From Fonsecaea monophora (lineage: Eukaryota; Ascomycota; Eurotiomycetes; Chaetothyriales; Herpotrichiellaceae), in NCBI RefSeq assembly GCF_001642475.1, contig NW_019174084.1:1-56517 (forward strand): a stretch of 56,517 nt of DNA, in the 5' to 3' direction. Positions 43,769 through 54,517 of the stretch are shown here, piece by piece (the stretch's first letter is position 1; every line of letters starts with the position of its first letter). The notes under the pieces are model-generated. The model worked only from the letters and a program-made list of their open reading frames with translations. It ran no database searches and had not been told where the DNA came from. The translations under genes and the position numbers were made by a program.

Positions 43769-46207
43769 ATGTCAGAGGCGCCGTCAGATAACATTCCGGC
43801 ATTGGGACCTGGCCAACTTGAGCAATCCAAAACATCTCGCGAGACATCTCCAGCGCGCAATTCTCGCAGTGTGTCCAGCATTCCTCAACTTTCGCGGTCG
43901 CGCAAGGGAAGCCAGGAATTCAGTCCGACCCGGAACAGTGGCACAGCCGGATACCTATCAACTGTGCCTTCAGCGGCTGCTGTCCAGCGAGCTCTGTCTG
44001 CGCAGAGGCCTAATTTACCACCTCCTAGTGTTGATTCGGTGCTCGAGGGCGGACGTCCTTCCGAACGACAAATGAAAGCAGGTCAAAACCCACCGTCATG
44101 GCCCACGTCGCCCCGACTGAAGTCCCCGCCGCCTTCGAAGACTGGCACAAGGGCCCCGTCAATTAAACGGAGTGATTCAGACCAGACGCCATCCAATACT
44201 TCGCTAAAAAGATTGGCACCTGTCTCTCACCCTGACCAAGCCGCCGCCATGCAGATACCTGACACTCACGAACCAAATGGCACTCATTCCAGCTCGAGAG
44301 TATCAGGTCGAGGACCAAGTACTACCCTTGAGACGGTGGCAGAAAACAGCGCTCCCACGACTCCTGCAATTGGTCCGATTTCGACTTCATCGCTAGAGCC
44401 AAAGGTGGATGTCGCGTCTCTTGACCAGAGACCTGAGCCGCGACCTGATCCACCGGCCGTTAGAGATGGTGAAGGTAGTGGTGGGGATGGCCCTTCGAAA
44501 GTCACTGTCGCCAAAACAGAAAGCGGTCGGAGGTCAAGGGCTCCAAGCAGTTCCCGACCGGCTTCAGATTTAGCAAAGCGCTCCTTCACCAGCCTCACGG
44601 GCGCCAAACCCAAACCAAGTGGCGACCCCCCACGGACCATGACCGTTGAGACAGAGACTGTTACGTCCATGCCTCAATTGCTGGGCCCGGACCGAGGTGC
44701 TTCGGGCAGGGATGGTAACGGTAGTGTAAGGACCAAACCGAGCACCGAAACCATCCGGGCGAAAAAGGAGAAGAAGAAATCTCGCAAGGCTCCTTCGCTT
44801 CATGCTGGCACAGTCACTTCCAAAGCCGACCTGTTCGAGGCCAAAGTCGCTAGTGCGGTGGATGAAGCTGATTCCTCCGATTCAGATGAGACTTTCGTTT
44901 ACGAGTCGAACCCACCAGACAACAGGCCCTCACGGCATCATTCTCGAACACCCAGTGCCACATCTCTTGCCAGCCAAGAACAATTTGGGAACCGCAATAA
45001 ACACGGTCTTCGTACCGGCGGTCAAGCGATAACTGGGAGGAAGAGTATGAAGTTTTCGAGCAGCACTTACAACAATCTCCTGGATGGCGAGTCTGGGCCA
45101 GAAGGACGGGGAAGCCAACGTAACTCGAGTTCAACGCCCCGTCATCACCACATCAGTCGGCATGGACGGCCCCACCACACCTCTATCCTGGATACAGAGT
45201 CACCTTTCACTCAGGCAAACAAGACAAATCCCTCGCGCTCGACGACCAACAATCCCTCACGATTTTCTCGGCCAAATAGCCCCCGGACCTCCAATGGACG
45301 GGTGCCAGGCATCTTGCGCAAAGGCGAACCCTTTGATTCTTATGAGGATGCCGTCGCTGATGACGAGAGGGCACCACTTCTTGGATCGGTTCGCATTAAC
45401 CGAACGCGACACAGCCGTCGCCCGCATAGCACCAGCCTCCGGCACTTCGAATACAACGATGTCCCTGACCGGAGTTGGTGCGGCGGATATAGCGGTTGTA
45501 TTCTGCTGGGTCTTGTTATTCTCTTGGTCTGTGTTGGCATCACCACGTTTGTGATGGCCCTCAATCGGCCGCTCATGGATGTTTCCATCAAGCATATTCA
45601 GAATGTGCTTGCATCGGAGCAGGAGCTCATGCTCGATCTGGACGTGTTGGCTATCAACACGAATCTTTTCCCGATCACGGTAAATGACCTGGATGTTAAC
45701 CTCTTTGCCGAAAGCCCTTACGTGGGCACCACATCCAATTGGGACTTGCCTGGCCAGAGAAGAGCGCTGCGATGGGTTCAGCGAGAGCAGCCAGATACCC
45801 AGGGTTTCGACTGGCCGCCATGGCATTCGGACGATGGAGTGGACGAAGGGACCGATCCAATTGACGACCCTGAGTCAGGCACACAGAAAATGCTGCTGGG
45901 AAGGGTTCTCGTCTTCGATTCACCGTTGGTCTTTGATGCGTCTCCCGTTCGACACAGCCACACTTCGTCGGTTGGTGAGATCCGACTTGCGAGACCCGGC
46001 AACAAGACTGAAGTCGGGGGCAGTGCACGTTGGGAGAGAGTGCTTCAACATCCCTTTGATCTTATTGTTAGAGGCGTCATCAAGTACCAGCTTCCTTTGA
46101 GCTCCAAAACCAGATCTGCCAAGATTGGCAGTCGAGTTAAGGTGTTACCCAACGACGACAAATCTGGAGATGACTCGGAAGGGTCTCCAACCAAACCAAA
46201 GGCTTAA
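43769..46207 (+). CDS. vac7: Vac7, vacuolar PI(3,5)P2 regulator
   Basis: Vac7 is a vacuolar-membrane protein that activates the Fab1 lipid kinase (with Vac14 and Fig4) and so controls vacuole size. The single exon gives 812 residues. About 570 residues are Ser/Pro/Arg-rich and disordered. One transmembrane helix, GCILLGLVILLVCVGITTF (about 577-600), precedes the conserved C-terminal domain. That domain has DVSIKHIQNVLASEQELMLD, AINTNLFPITVNDLDVNLFA and SPYVGT, then LLGRVLVFDSPLVFDASP, then an HPFDLIVRGVIKYQLPLSSK end. This transmembrane-plus-C-terminal pattern is the Vac7 signature. The start is the ATG giving MSEAPSDNIPALGPGQL. The frame is open 39 bases further upstream but begins at GTG. 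Confidence 0.9.
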   Translation: MSEAPSDNIPALGPGQLEQSKTSRETSPARNSRSVSSIPQLSRSRKGSQEFSPTRNSGTAGYLSTVPSAAAVQRALSAQRPNLPPPSVDSVLEGGRPSERQMKAGQNPPSWPTSPRLKSPPPSKTGTRAPSIKRSDSDQTPSNTSLKRLAPVSHPDQAAAMQIPDTHEPNGTHSSSRVSGRGPSTTLETVAENSAPTTPAIGPISTSSLEPKVDVASLDQRPEPRPDPPAVRDGEGSGGDGPSKVTVAKTESGRRSRAPSSSRPASDLAKRSFTSLTGAKPKPSGDPPRTMTVETETVTSMPQLLGPDRGASGRDGNGSVRTKPSTETIRAKKEKKKSRKAPSLHAGTVTSKADLFEAKVASAVDEADSSDSDETFVYESNPPDNRPSRHHSRTPSATSLASQEQFGNRNKHGLRTGGQAITGRKSMKFSSSTYNNLLDGESGPEGRGSQRNSSSTPRHHHISRHGRPHHTSILDTESPFTQANKTNPSRSTTNNPSRFSRPNSPRTSNGRVPGILRKGEPFDSYEDAVADDERAPLLGSVRINRTRHSRRPHSTSLRHFEYNDVPDRSWCGGYSGCILLGLVILLVCVGITTFVMALNRPLMDVSIKHIQNVLASEQELMLDLDVLAINTNLFPITVNDLDVNLFAESPYVGTTSNWDLPGQRRALRWVQREQPDTQGFDWPPWHSDDGVDEGTDPIDDPESGTQKMLLGRVLVFDSPLVFDASPVRHSHTSSVGEIRLARPGNKTEVGGSARWERVLQHPFDLIVRGVIKYQLPLSSKTRSAKIGSRVKVLPNDDKSGDDSEGSPTKPKA

Positions 46208-47768
46208 GACGTTTTGAGAAGATATTGGGAGTTATGATTGGGACGAATTTCATTTGTGCATGAACAAGACCCGCCTATTGTGGGTGGGCATCTAACGACC
46301 GAGATACCCAAAGGACTGTGTCCGGGAAAGAGAAAAGCATTGGGATTGCAAGCTTATACTTGGCTATACAATGGTCGGCGAAGAAAACCAGCGCATCAGC
46401 GCAGGGGCGTGAAGGCAAATAATGGAGAACTGGGTGGAAAAGGCATTCAGCCTTGTGTCAGGGCAACCGTCAGTTGCATGTTGTTTTCCTTGTTGACGGC
46501 CTCTTTTTTCTCTTGTTATATAGGGCATTTAACTGCCGTGGAGCCTCAGCAGAGAGAGCAACCAAAAGCCCAAATCAAAAGTTCCCCATAGAATATGTCG
46601 GGTACTTTTCTCTCTCTGACCGGTTTCTCCATGCTTGTTGGGCCGCAGCCCTGTTGGGTTTTCCTAGGGGAGATCGGGTTGCAAAATGACTGGGTGTTTC
46701 TATTGAGGCTTTTTGTCCTGACATTCTGGCAGTTGCGGGCTGATTGTTGTCATTACAAACATATTTACAAGATAACATGGTGGAGATGGCGGCTTACTGT
46801 CCATCAATTGAACTTGTCAGACACGTAAGATAAATGATTGTCACACGGGACTAGCGAAAACAAACAACTGCCCAGGTGGGCGAGCGCTGGCAAGGCGCTG
46901 GTGGGGCACCAATGGGGTGGTTGGGCGCCGTATGCAATGTACGTCACGCTGCCTCTGACTTTGTGACTTGGTCTGTTATTATTTCTCTCAACGGCCATTA
47001 AGCAGCAGAGGCTGGTTGGTTGGTTGGCTGGCTGACTGACTGAACTGACTGGATGGCTGGTTGCTGTTTCAATTTAGTTGAGTCCCTAAAGACCAGATGG
47101 GCCACATGGGCCTTCTTCCACCTTCTGTTCCTCTCTTTTCGTCTCTTCTACCACCCCCTCTATCTCCTTCGACTCCTCCATCCCCTCCCGCCACCCCTCC
47201 TCTATTCGCCGCTACGCCACCCAAGTCGACTCTCTGCATGACCGTTTAAGTTGTCCAAGCCTGCTTTTATACCCACCTATCCAGCCAGTATCGTTCAGAC
47301 TTCTCGGCGTTCTGTGCGCAGTTGGCTTTGCTTTCTCCAAGAGGCCCTTCCAGCGCCCACACACACAACACAAAGGGGATAAGATTAAATCTAGGGACAC
47401 GCGCACAACCTTGGGAGGTCCGGCTCGTCCGTCTCCCGTCCTGACCGCCCGCAGTCCGGTTGCATGCACCATCTGATCCTTCCAGCTTGGGTGTGAATTG
47501 TCACCTGCTGCCAGCTCAACTCGACCGCTCATCCTCTTCTTGCCTTTCGTCTCTGCCTTCTGCATTTGTTTCACTTCTTCCTCTTCATTTCTGGGCATCT
47601 TCTTCAACGTCTCGAGAACACTCCCGAAAACCGTCTGCAAAAAAATCCACATCGTTCCTCAACCCCGCGCAACTCTGACAAACCCGTGCATGTGATATAT
47701 CCTTCTAATTACGCTTGGACTGATTTGGACGGCTGCAACTCCTGCTACTCCCCTCTTCCGGCCCCAAA
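46208..47768. promoter_or_regulatory. Intergenic region vac7 to DUF3824-type gene
   Basis: It holds the vac7 3' untranslated region and the promoter and leader of the next gene. GGTTGGTTGGTTGGCTGGCTG then GACTGACTGAACTGACTGG imperfect repeats lie at 47011-47066. A long CT-rich tract spans about 47110-47215. No gene is supported. Confidence 0.5.
47011..47066. repeat. GGTT/GGCT/GACT imperfect tetranucleotide repeats
   Basis: Runs of GGTT, GGCT and GACT units follow one another in a 56-base block of non-coding DNA upstream of the DUF3824-type gene. They look like a slipped-strand microsatellite with no obvious function. Confidence 0.7.
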
Positions 47769-50700
47769 ATGGGCTCGGTGTACCGTGAGAAGTTCGACGA
47801 CTCCCGAACATCGGTCTCGTCCAGCCGACGCGATGGCGGATACACAACTGTGAAGCGCTATGTGGTGAAAGAAGATGACAGCCGCTCCTCTGTGGGCCGG
47901 GAGCGGCGGTTTGTCCCCGAACGTGCAGGCGAAAGGCTCGAGGAGACTCGGTTCGTTCGCCGTGAGGTCGAAGAGCCTGTGCGTCGCGAAGAACCCCGCT
48001 ACACAGAGCGTGAATTGGTTATCAAGCGCGAAAGAGATGATGAACCTCGCAGAGACTATGTCTACGACACACGACGGGAAGAACCTGTCACAGAGAGGGA
48101 GCTCGTCATCAGACGCACAACTGAACGCGATGATCCTCATCGGAGTGATTTCGATGTGACCCGGTACGAGGACCGCAAGGTTGTCGACACCCGCTTTCGA
48201 GACGACTATGAGGTGCTGTCACCACGAGGGTATGACGATCGTGATGTGCAACGATATACCCGTACCACCGACTATTTTTCTCCTCCACCACCTCCGCAGA
48301 CCATCATCATTCGTCAGGAGCCCATCATTATTCGAGAGAGAGTCCACGATGACGACTATCAAATTGTCCGCAAGGCGGACATCGACGAAGAACGTAGCAT
48401 CGTCCGCCGAGACCCGCCGCCTCGCTCGCCTCGTGGAGAAGAGGACTACTTCTACGAGAAAAAGATCAGGGAGCGCATTGACGACCGTCGCGATGACGAC
48501 GACTACTATGAGCGTCGGAGTCGACGCCGGTCTGTGAGTCCTCATGATTCGGTCTCCCAAAGAGGCCGCGATTACAGCAGCGACGACAGCATGGTCTATG
48601 TCCGCAAAGAAACCCGTGAAGAAAGCCCTAGTCCTGACCGTAAACGAGGCCTTGCTGCCGGTGTCCTCGCAGGCGTCGGTGCAGCAGAGCTTCTTCGAAA
48701 TCACAAAAAGAAAGAAGGCCGTGATGTCCCCCATGGTATCGGTCGGATGGGACGCGATCTCGGGGCTGGCGCCTTGGGCGCTCTTACTGCCGAAGGTATC
48801 CACCGTGCCAGGTCAATGCACCGCAGCAAAAGCCGGCACCATTCCCGATCTGGGTCAAGGTCGCCAGGACGTTCTCGACGTCGAAGCAGGTCTCGTTCCT
48901 CATCGCCGTCGAAACTCAAGACTCTTGGAGCGGTGGGTCTCGGGGCGGCCGCACTCGCAGCTGCTGCAACTATTGCCTCCAAGCGCATGAACAAGTCCAA
49001 AGACGAGGGTGACCGTGGCCGCAGCCGATCGCGCTCTCGACGCCGGAGAGAGTCTGTTTCGAGTCTTGAAGACGATCCCGATGCGCCGACCGACGATGCC
49101 CGTAATCCCAAGCACCGCCGAAACACGATTGCGAAGGCTGGTGCGGGCGGTGCCATCGTTGCGGCATTGATTGAGCATGCTAGAAGCAAGTCTCGGGCTC
49201 GGGACGGCAAGGAACGATCCCGGAGCCGCATCAGACAGGCACTCCCCGTCGTCGCTGCTGGACTAGGTAGTGCCGCTGTTGCCGGGTTATATGAAAAACA
49301 TAAAGCGAAGAAAGAAGCCGAAGAGATTGTGGACGAGCGGCGTCGTGCTCGCTCACGGTCCAGAAGCCGGGCGAGATCTGAGCATGCGTACTACGATGGG
49401 CCCGCGCAAGCTGCAATGACTGATCCGGGGCTAATCGAATACGGAAACGCACCCATGTATGGCAACAATTTCGGCCCAGATTACTATGGGAGACCGCCAC
49501 CAGCAGATGGATACTACTCGAACGCTGTTGTGCCCGCTGCCACAGGTGCAGCAGCAGGTTACGGGGCCCAACGAGGGACCAGAAGTAGAAGCCGGAGTCT
49601 GAGTCGTGAACGAGGTGGTCGAAGGTCGTCTCGCAGTTCCAGCTCCTCCCCAGACCGCAGCAGACGCAGACATTCGCGCGATGCCGCAAAGATGACAGCA
49701 GCTGCCGCTGCAGGGGCGATTGGAGCGACCGAGTATGAAAAGAGGAAGCAAGAGAGACGCGAACGTCGCGCACGAAAGCGTAAGTCTGTTTGGACCCCGA
49801 GAGATGAAATGCTGACACGGGCTTAGGTCGAGAAGAGGAAGGCTACGGTCGTGATCCTTACGAGGACAACTATAATCCCGGAGCACAGTATGCCCCGACG
49901 CCACCACCTCCTGGACCCGTCAACGATCCGTATGCAAGTCAACAAGGATTCTATCCGCAAAGCAGTCAATTCCCGCCTCCACCAGGAGCTGTGCCTCAAC
50001 CGTATCCCTCGCAAACTGGCCCTGGTACAGCTCCACCTGGTGCTGCCCCCTATCCTGCACAGGCCTATCCTCCTCCCCCACCACCTCCTGGTGCTCCGCC
50101 AGCTCCTGCTCAACCATACGATGCGTATGCTTCTGGTGCAAACCCTTACGCACCACGTGGTCCTGAAAATGTGAGTGCTGAGCCGAATCCTATATTTGGC
50201 AATTCTGTTGCGCCTACTTTTCCCAGTAATGACCAGAGCCATGTCCCAGATGGTACGTCATTGTCATGTACCTTTTGCAAGCACTTCTCGGGTTAGGCAG
50301 TTTCTCGTGGCTGACATTCTTGGGAAATTAGGTCTAAATCGTTCCGTGCCGACTCCGCCTCCGCCGTTCTTTAGTACGCACGACCCTTCCCAAAATGATC
50401 CAATCAATCTTCCGCCACCGGCTCCCAATCCCCCGCGTCAGGGAACCTATTCTCCTCCAAGTGGACGAGGTGTATCTCCTCCACGCTCGCAATCCCAGCC
50501 AGCTCCATCAAGTCGGAAAAGCGTGCAGTTTGTCGAGACTCCTGAAGTCTCTGATGCTGTACCCGTGGAATCGGAAGCATCAAGTCCCGAACGTCACCGC
50601 CATAGACACAAGCATTCGCACTCTCGCGGGTATGAAGCGGAAGACGACACAGATTCCACTCCCGACGAGCAGCGTCGAAGAAGGCGAGAACATTCGTCTC

Positions 50701-51035
50701 AATCACTCGACCCAGACTCGGCCGAAGGTGGCGATCGACGACGACATCACCGGCGTCGTCGCTCTTCTGAACCGAGTTCATCTCGAGGTGAACCCAGCTC
50801 AGGTTACCAAGGCTCAAGGCTCGAGCGTGTAACGAGTCCCACTGATTCTGATGCTACGATCGAACTACCTCCTAGGTTCGACGAGAAGGGGCGCAAGAAA
50901 CCCGAGCCTGGCGAGGATCCCCTTGCGGAACGGCTGAATGAGATTCTTTCTGGAAAGGGAGCAGCAGGCAAGGTATTTGGGAATTTCTTGGATGGGTTGT
51001 TTGGACCAGACGACCGGAGGAGGCGGGGCAGATAA
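47769..51035 (+). CDS. Large Arg-rich disordered protein with glycine-zipper repeats (DUF3824 type)
   Basis: The function is unknown. Three exons, 47769-49779, 49827-50252 and 50332-51035 (introns of 47 and 79 nt), give 1046 residues starting MGSVYREKFDDSRTSVSSSR. The first ~280 residues are unusually charged (Arg/Asp/Glu/Tyr), with repeated units such as VRREVEEPVRREEPRYTERE. Glycine-zipper hydrophobic segments follow: GLAAGVLAGVGAAELLRNHK (about 295-315), GRDLGAGALGALTAEGIHRA, AVGLGAAALAAAATIASKRM, GAGGAIVAALIEHARSKSRA and VVAAGLGSAAVAGLYEKHK. Short Arg-Ser-rich linkers separate them. A Pro/Tyr-rich stretch (YPPPPPPPGAPPAPAQPYDA) and an HRHRHKHSHSRG region precede a conserved C-terminus (AERLNEILSGKGAAGKVFGN, FLDGLFGPDD). 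No signal peptide is seen, and the hydrophobic segments are too Gly/Ala-rich for typical membrane helices. A role in membrane tethering or condensates is only a guess. Confidence 0.8.
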
Positions 51036-51796
51036 ACCTGAGGACCTTTATGATACGACGGAGTCCTCGTTGAGCATTTAGAAAGAAGCATGGTACACAG
51101 ACACATTACGAGTCTCATTTTGCTTTGGTGGAGAGGGGTTTCTTGGGAGTTTAGTTGGTTTGACTGCATCTGCGTCATGAAGTGATGACGACCACTTGAA
51201 GCGTGGATTATTTGCCCATCATGATCACGAATGTCTACGAAGGAAACATAAGCCAGATGAAAACGACACATGTAGCTGGGAAGACGAATGCCAGCAATTT
51301 GAAAAAGACGGGGACTTGGGAGTTTGATCCCGATGCCAGTCTCTGACGACTTATGATCGTGCTTGGAAGGGATTGAGATGGGGATAGTTTTGGACATTTG
51401 TCAACGTTTTGCTAATGAAAGATCTCTGTTCACTCTTCTTCAGACTGCATAGATAGACAATGACTGATCGTGCTAGTCTGAGACGTGCAGGTCGGACAAT
51501 GGGTTGGGGAATAGTATGCCTTGCCTTGCCTTGTCTTTCAGTTCGGGTATCGTTCATATCTGGCTATACTACATTATACTACCTACCTAGGTATACTGTA
51601 CTATACCGTTGCCGTTACCGTACCGTGTACGAGAGATGAGGTATAGGTACAGGTCCGTGAGTCATATAATGCATACAATCCTACGTACATCCAGTACCTA
51701 AGGTATCTAAGGTCGATACCTAGGTAGGTAGCAAGTCATGTTAGGTAAAGTAGAACAAGGTCAAGTAAATGTCAACGCTGCGTCGTTCTCCTTTTA
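51036..51796. other. Convergent 3' intergenic region with TACCTAGGTA words
   Basis: It holds two 3' untranslated regions. Positions 51570-51735 are packed with TACC/GGTA palindromic words: CTACCTACCTAGGTATACTG, GTACCTAAGGTATCTAAGG and ATACCTAGGTAGGTAGC. No gene is seen. Confidence 0.6.
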
Positions 51797-52468
51797 TCAC
51801 CACCGTTCCTGTTTCTTGGTATACCCGCTCGCCGCGTCGGCCAGCCACCGTCCGATCTTGCCCGCGGTGCTTTTGCGTCGTTCGGGCTGTTTGCCTTTTC
51901 CTGCTGCTGCTGCTGCTGCTGCTGCTGCGGCGTCGGTCTCTTCACCCTGTGCGGCTTGTTCTTGCTCCTCCTCTGCCGAGAGCGTCTGAGCGAGGGCCGA
52001 GTCGGATTGGATCTGACGCTGTTGTTCCTCGAGTTGGCGCAGGCGGGCTTTTTCCTCTTCGGCGGACAGGAGGGTTTGATCGCTGCCCTCGCCTGCTGCT
52101 GCTGGCAGGTCTGTCGACGCACCGTATGAGGGCAGCTCGTCATCTCCGCCAACGGTGCCAATAGGCCCTCGCTGTGAGTGTTGCGCTGCTCCCACTCCCG
52201 CTCCCGCCCCTGCCGCCGACGACCCTTCAACGCTTTCCCTCGTAGCATCAGATTCGCGTCGATACGCCGGTGGCCCGCTCGCAGCCCGCTGGGCGTACGA
52301 GTCCGAGCTGCTGGGCCCGAACGCCGGGTCCATGGGGCGGAACCCCTTGCTGCGGAGTTTGGCTTCCTGGACGCGCTGCTCGCGCAGAGCCTTTTCCTCC
52401 TGGTTCCGCTCCTTCCAGTACTGGTAGAGCGGCCCGCGCGAGTACTCGTTTGTGAATATGGTTGGCAT
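51797..52468 (-). CDS. Unknown small protein with poly-Ala tract
   Basis: The single-exon frame gives 223 residues from an ATG yielding MPTIFTNEYSRGPLYQYWKE. The first 45 residues (TNEYSRGPLYQYWKERNQEE, then a charged helix with ALREQRVQEAKLRSKG) look conserved and helical. They are the best evidence that this is a gene. The middle is Ser/Gly/Ala-rich. A Gln/Glu-rich stretch (ARLRQLEEQQRQIQSDSALA) could be a coiled coil or ubiquitin-interacting-like helix (SALAQTLSAEEEQEQ). Ten alanines encoded by a CTG/CAG run follow, then a short basic C-terminus (RKSTAGKIGRWLADAASGYT). The frame extends 33 bases upstream but begins at TTG. Family and function are unknown. Convergent with the DUF3824-type gene. 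Confidence 0.7.
   Translation of the reverse strand: MPTIFTNEYSRGPLYQYWKERNQEEKALREQRVQEAKLRSKGFRPMDPAFGPSSSDSYAQRAASGPPAYRRESDATRESVEGSSAAGAGAGVGAAQHSQRGPIGTVGGDDELPSYGASTDLPAAAGEGSDQTLLSAEEEKARLRQLEEQQRQIQSDSALAQTLSAEEEQEQAAQGEETDAAAAAAAAAAGKGKQPERRKSTAGKIGRWLADAASGYTKKQERW
51901..51928. repeat. CTG/CAG trinucleotide repeat (poly-Ala coding)
   Basis: Nine uninterrupted CTG units, read on the minus strand as GCA codons, give most of a ten-alanine tract in the unknown small protein. Length polymorphism would change protein length without frameshift. Confidence 0.9.
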
Positions 52469-53771
52469 CTTGGGGGCGGAGAAACTGAGGGGGAAGGACA
52501 AGTCGATGGATACTATCGATGGGTGGATGGATGGGGTCGGAAATTGTGGTGGAAACAGAAGGGGGGGGAGACGTGCTTGAGAGATGGTGTCAACTTTGAA
52601 GGGATGGAATGACGGGTCAAGACAGTTTGATCTCGTCGAGAGTCCTAAACGGAGACCTTCGACCCCGGTCGGTTGGGATGGCTCAAGTGTGGGTGGTGTC
52701 TCAATTCGAGCCGTTTGTTATTACCAGGCCTTACGATTCGAACGTTCGGGTCTTTGAGAGACGTAGGTGACGAAGATATGTAAAGTAAGGAAGGTAAGGA
52801 GGACGGGTATTTGTGACTCGGATTCAACTTCTGACCAAGTTGCATGAGTGGGTTGGTTGCTGTGCTTCCCTTCCTACCTGGCGCTTGTGTCCTACATACA
52901 TACAGAACTTGTAGGTATGTCGTCGAGTGCTAGACCGGACCGTCGGAACGCTGATCCCTCACTTTTTTGAGTGAATTGATATTAATAGAACAAATCGTCT
53001 TCTGATCAACAATGAGGCAGAGTGAAAGGTGGGAGAGGTTGGTTGTACAGAAAGGCTCGGCCGTTCGGTCTGGGATGCGTCATTTGTTCCTGGTTGCCTT
53101 GAGAAGACTTGTAGGGGTTACAGACCTATTAAGAGGCAGAGTAGTTAGTTATTCGTGGGGTAAAACTAATGCTGGTGACAGTATATACTTTCCAGGTCAG
53201 GTGGCAGTGGTGGTGGTTCTCGTATTTGGAGCGACGTATTCGGCGTGCCGACTTTCCCGCGTTAGACGGACGAGTCGGTTGTTCTGCTGTAGCCACCACC
53301 AGAGGTCATGGGCGAACAGTTGAACCGGTTCAAGGACAAGGTACGGTAAAGTGCCTTTGTTCGTTGGCTTCTCTGCCACGATAGTACTGTGTAGTCCACA
53401 TTCGTAGATGCTTGTAGACGCCCTCTTTGAGTCGCTAAAGGCGAGGTCAACCTACGGGTGATGCGAGCTTGAAACAGATTGGGCAGCTGGACTCAATATG
53501 CACAGAACAGGCGCACATAACATTCAATTGCGGGCGTTGGTCATCAGAATGTAGCCGGCCCATACAGAGCGTCAGTCTAGATGACACCCAAGTAGAATAT
53601 TGGGACCTGTGTGAGCATCACGCATATGGCCGTGCAGGGTTGTATCTCCATTTCATCTCCATCAGCCGGATTATCGCTACCATTTGATTCTCTGAGATGA
53701 ATCTTGACCACCTGATCACACCCGTGCCATGTATCTCGCCAGCCCGAAGGACCATCGCAAAACCACCACGT
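52469..53771. other. Intergenic region unknown protein / rpl42
   Basis: It holds the promoter of the minus-strand unknown gene and the 3' untranslated region of rpl42. Short open frames are present but none has a family resemblance. No gene is seen. Confidence 0.55.
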
Positions 53772-54517
53772 TTAGAACACAAGAGCCGCACCCTTCGTCT
53801 TCTTGTCACCACTGTAGAACTCATGTCAGCATGGCATTCTCACTTGGCAGGTCGATAACATACCCCAACTCAAAGTGCTTGCATCGCTTCAACGATAATT
53901 GTGCCTTGGTCTTGCATACTGTGCACTCCAATCTCAGCACCACCTTCTTGGTTGTCTTGGCCTTCTTGTGGAACACGGGCTTCGTTTGACCACCGTAACC
54001 GGACTGCTTGCGGTCATATCGACGTTTTCCTTGCGCGAACAGCGAGGCCTATCCAACATTTGTCAGTGTCCTCTCATCCCCATGTCGTTATACGCAGAGC
54101 GGCTGGGGAAGAGATTCTCGTACTTTGCCAGCCTTGTACTGTGTAACTTTGTGTTGGGTGTGCTTCTTGCAGGTCTTGCCCTTGCAGTAGGTGCGGCGGG
54201 TCTTGGGAACGTTGACCTGATGAAATGAGACATTGGTTAGCATTGTCAAATACTTTGCAGACTCGCAGTTTGATCAAATCGATGTGTTCAAAGAGCCGCC
54301 AATTGCACCGCTCAAAAGATCTTGTCGGGGTCTGGACGAGATACTCGTTTCGATTTCTCGGTCCGAATTTATGCAGGTGTTGACCTCGTTGTTCCCGTCT
54401 CTTTTCGCAATGTAGTCCATCTCTTCATCATTCGTCTCGCCGATCCACTACCGCAGCGTGTATATCACGGAGGTATAACGCAAGGCATGCAAATTCGTGA
54501 CAGAAGGTACTCACCAT
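53772..54517 (-). CDS. rpl42: 60S ribosomal protein eL42 (L44/L36a)
   Basis: This small zinc-ribbon protein lies near the ribosomal E site. There are four exons: 54517-54515, 54216-54124, 54048-53864 and 53811-53772, giving 106 residues, the exact family length. The introns are 298, 75 and 52 nt. The first exon is only the ATG; the second starts VNVPKTRRTYCKGKTCKKHT. Zinc-ribbon Cys pairs are visible in TYCKGKTC and ECTVCKTK. The protein ends GGDKKTKGAALVF. Residue 56, in GGQTKPVFHKK, is Pro, which in other fungi is the cycloheximide-sensitive form (Gln at this place gives resistance). The gene shares a 321-bp upstream region with the divergent 2H phosphoesterase. Exon order is supported by in-frame junctions and family identity throughout. 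Confidence 0.97.
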
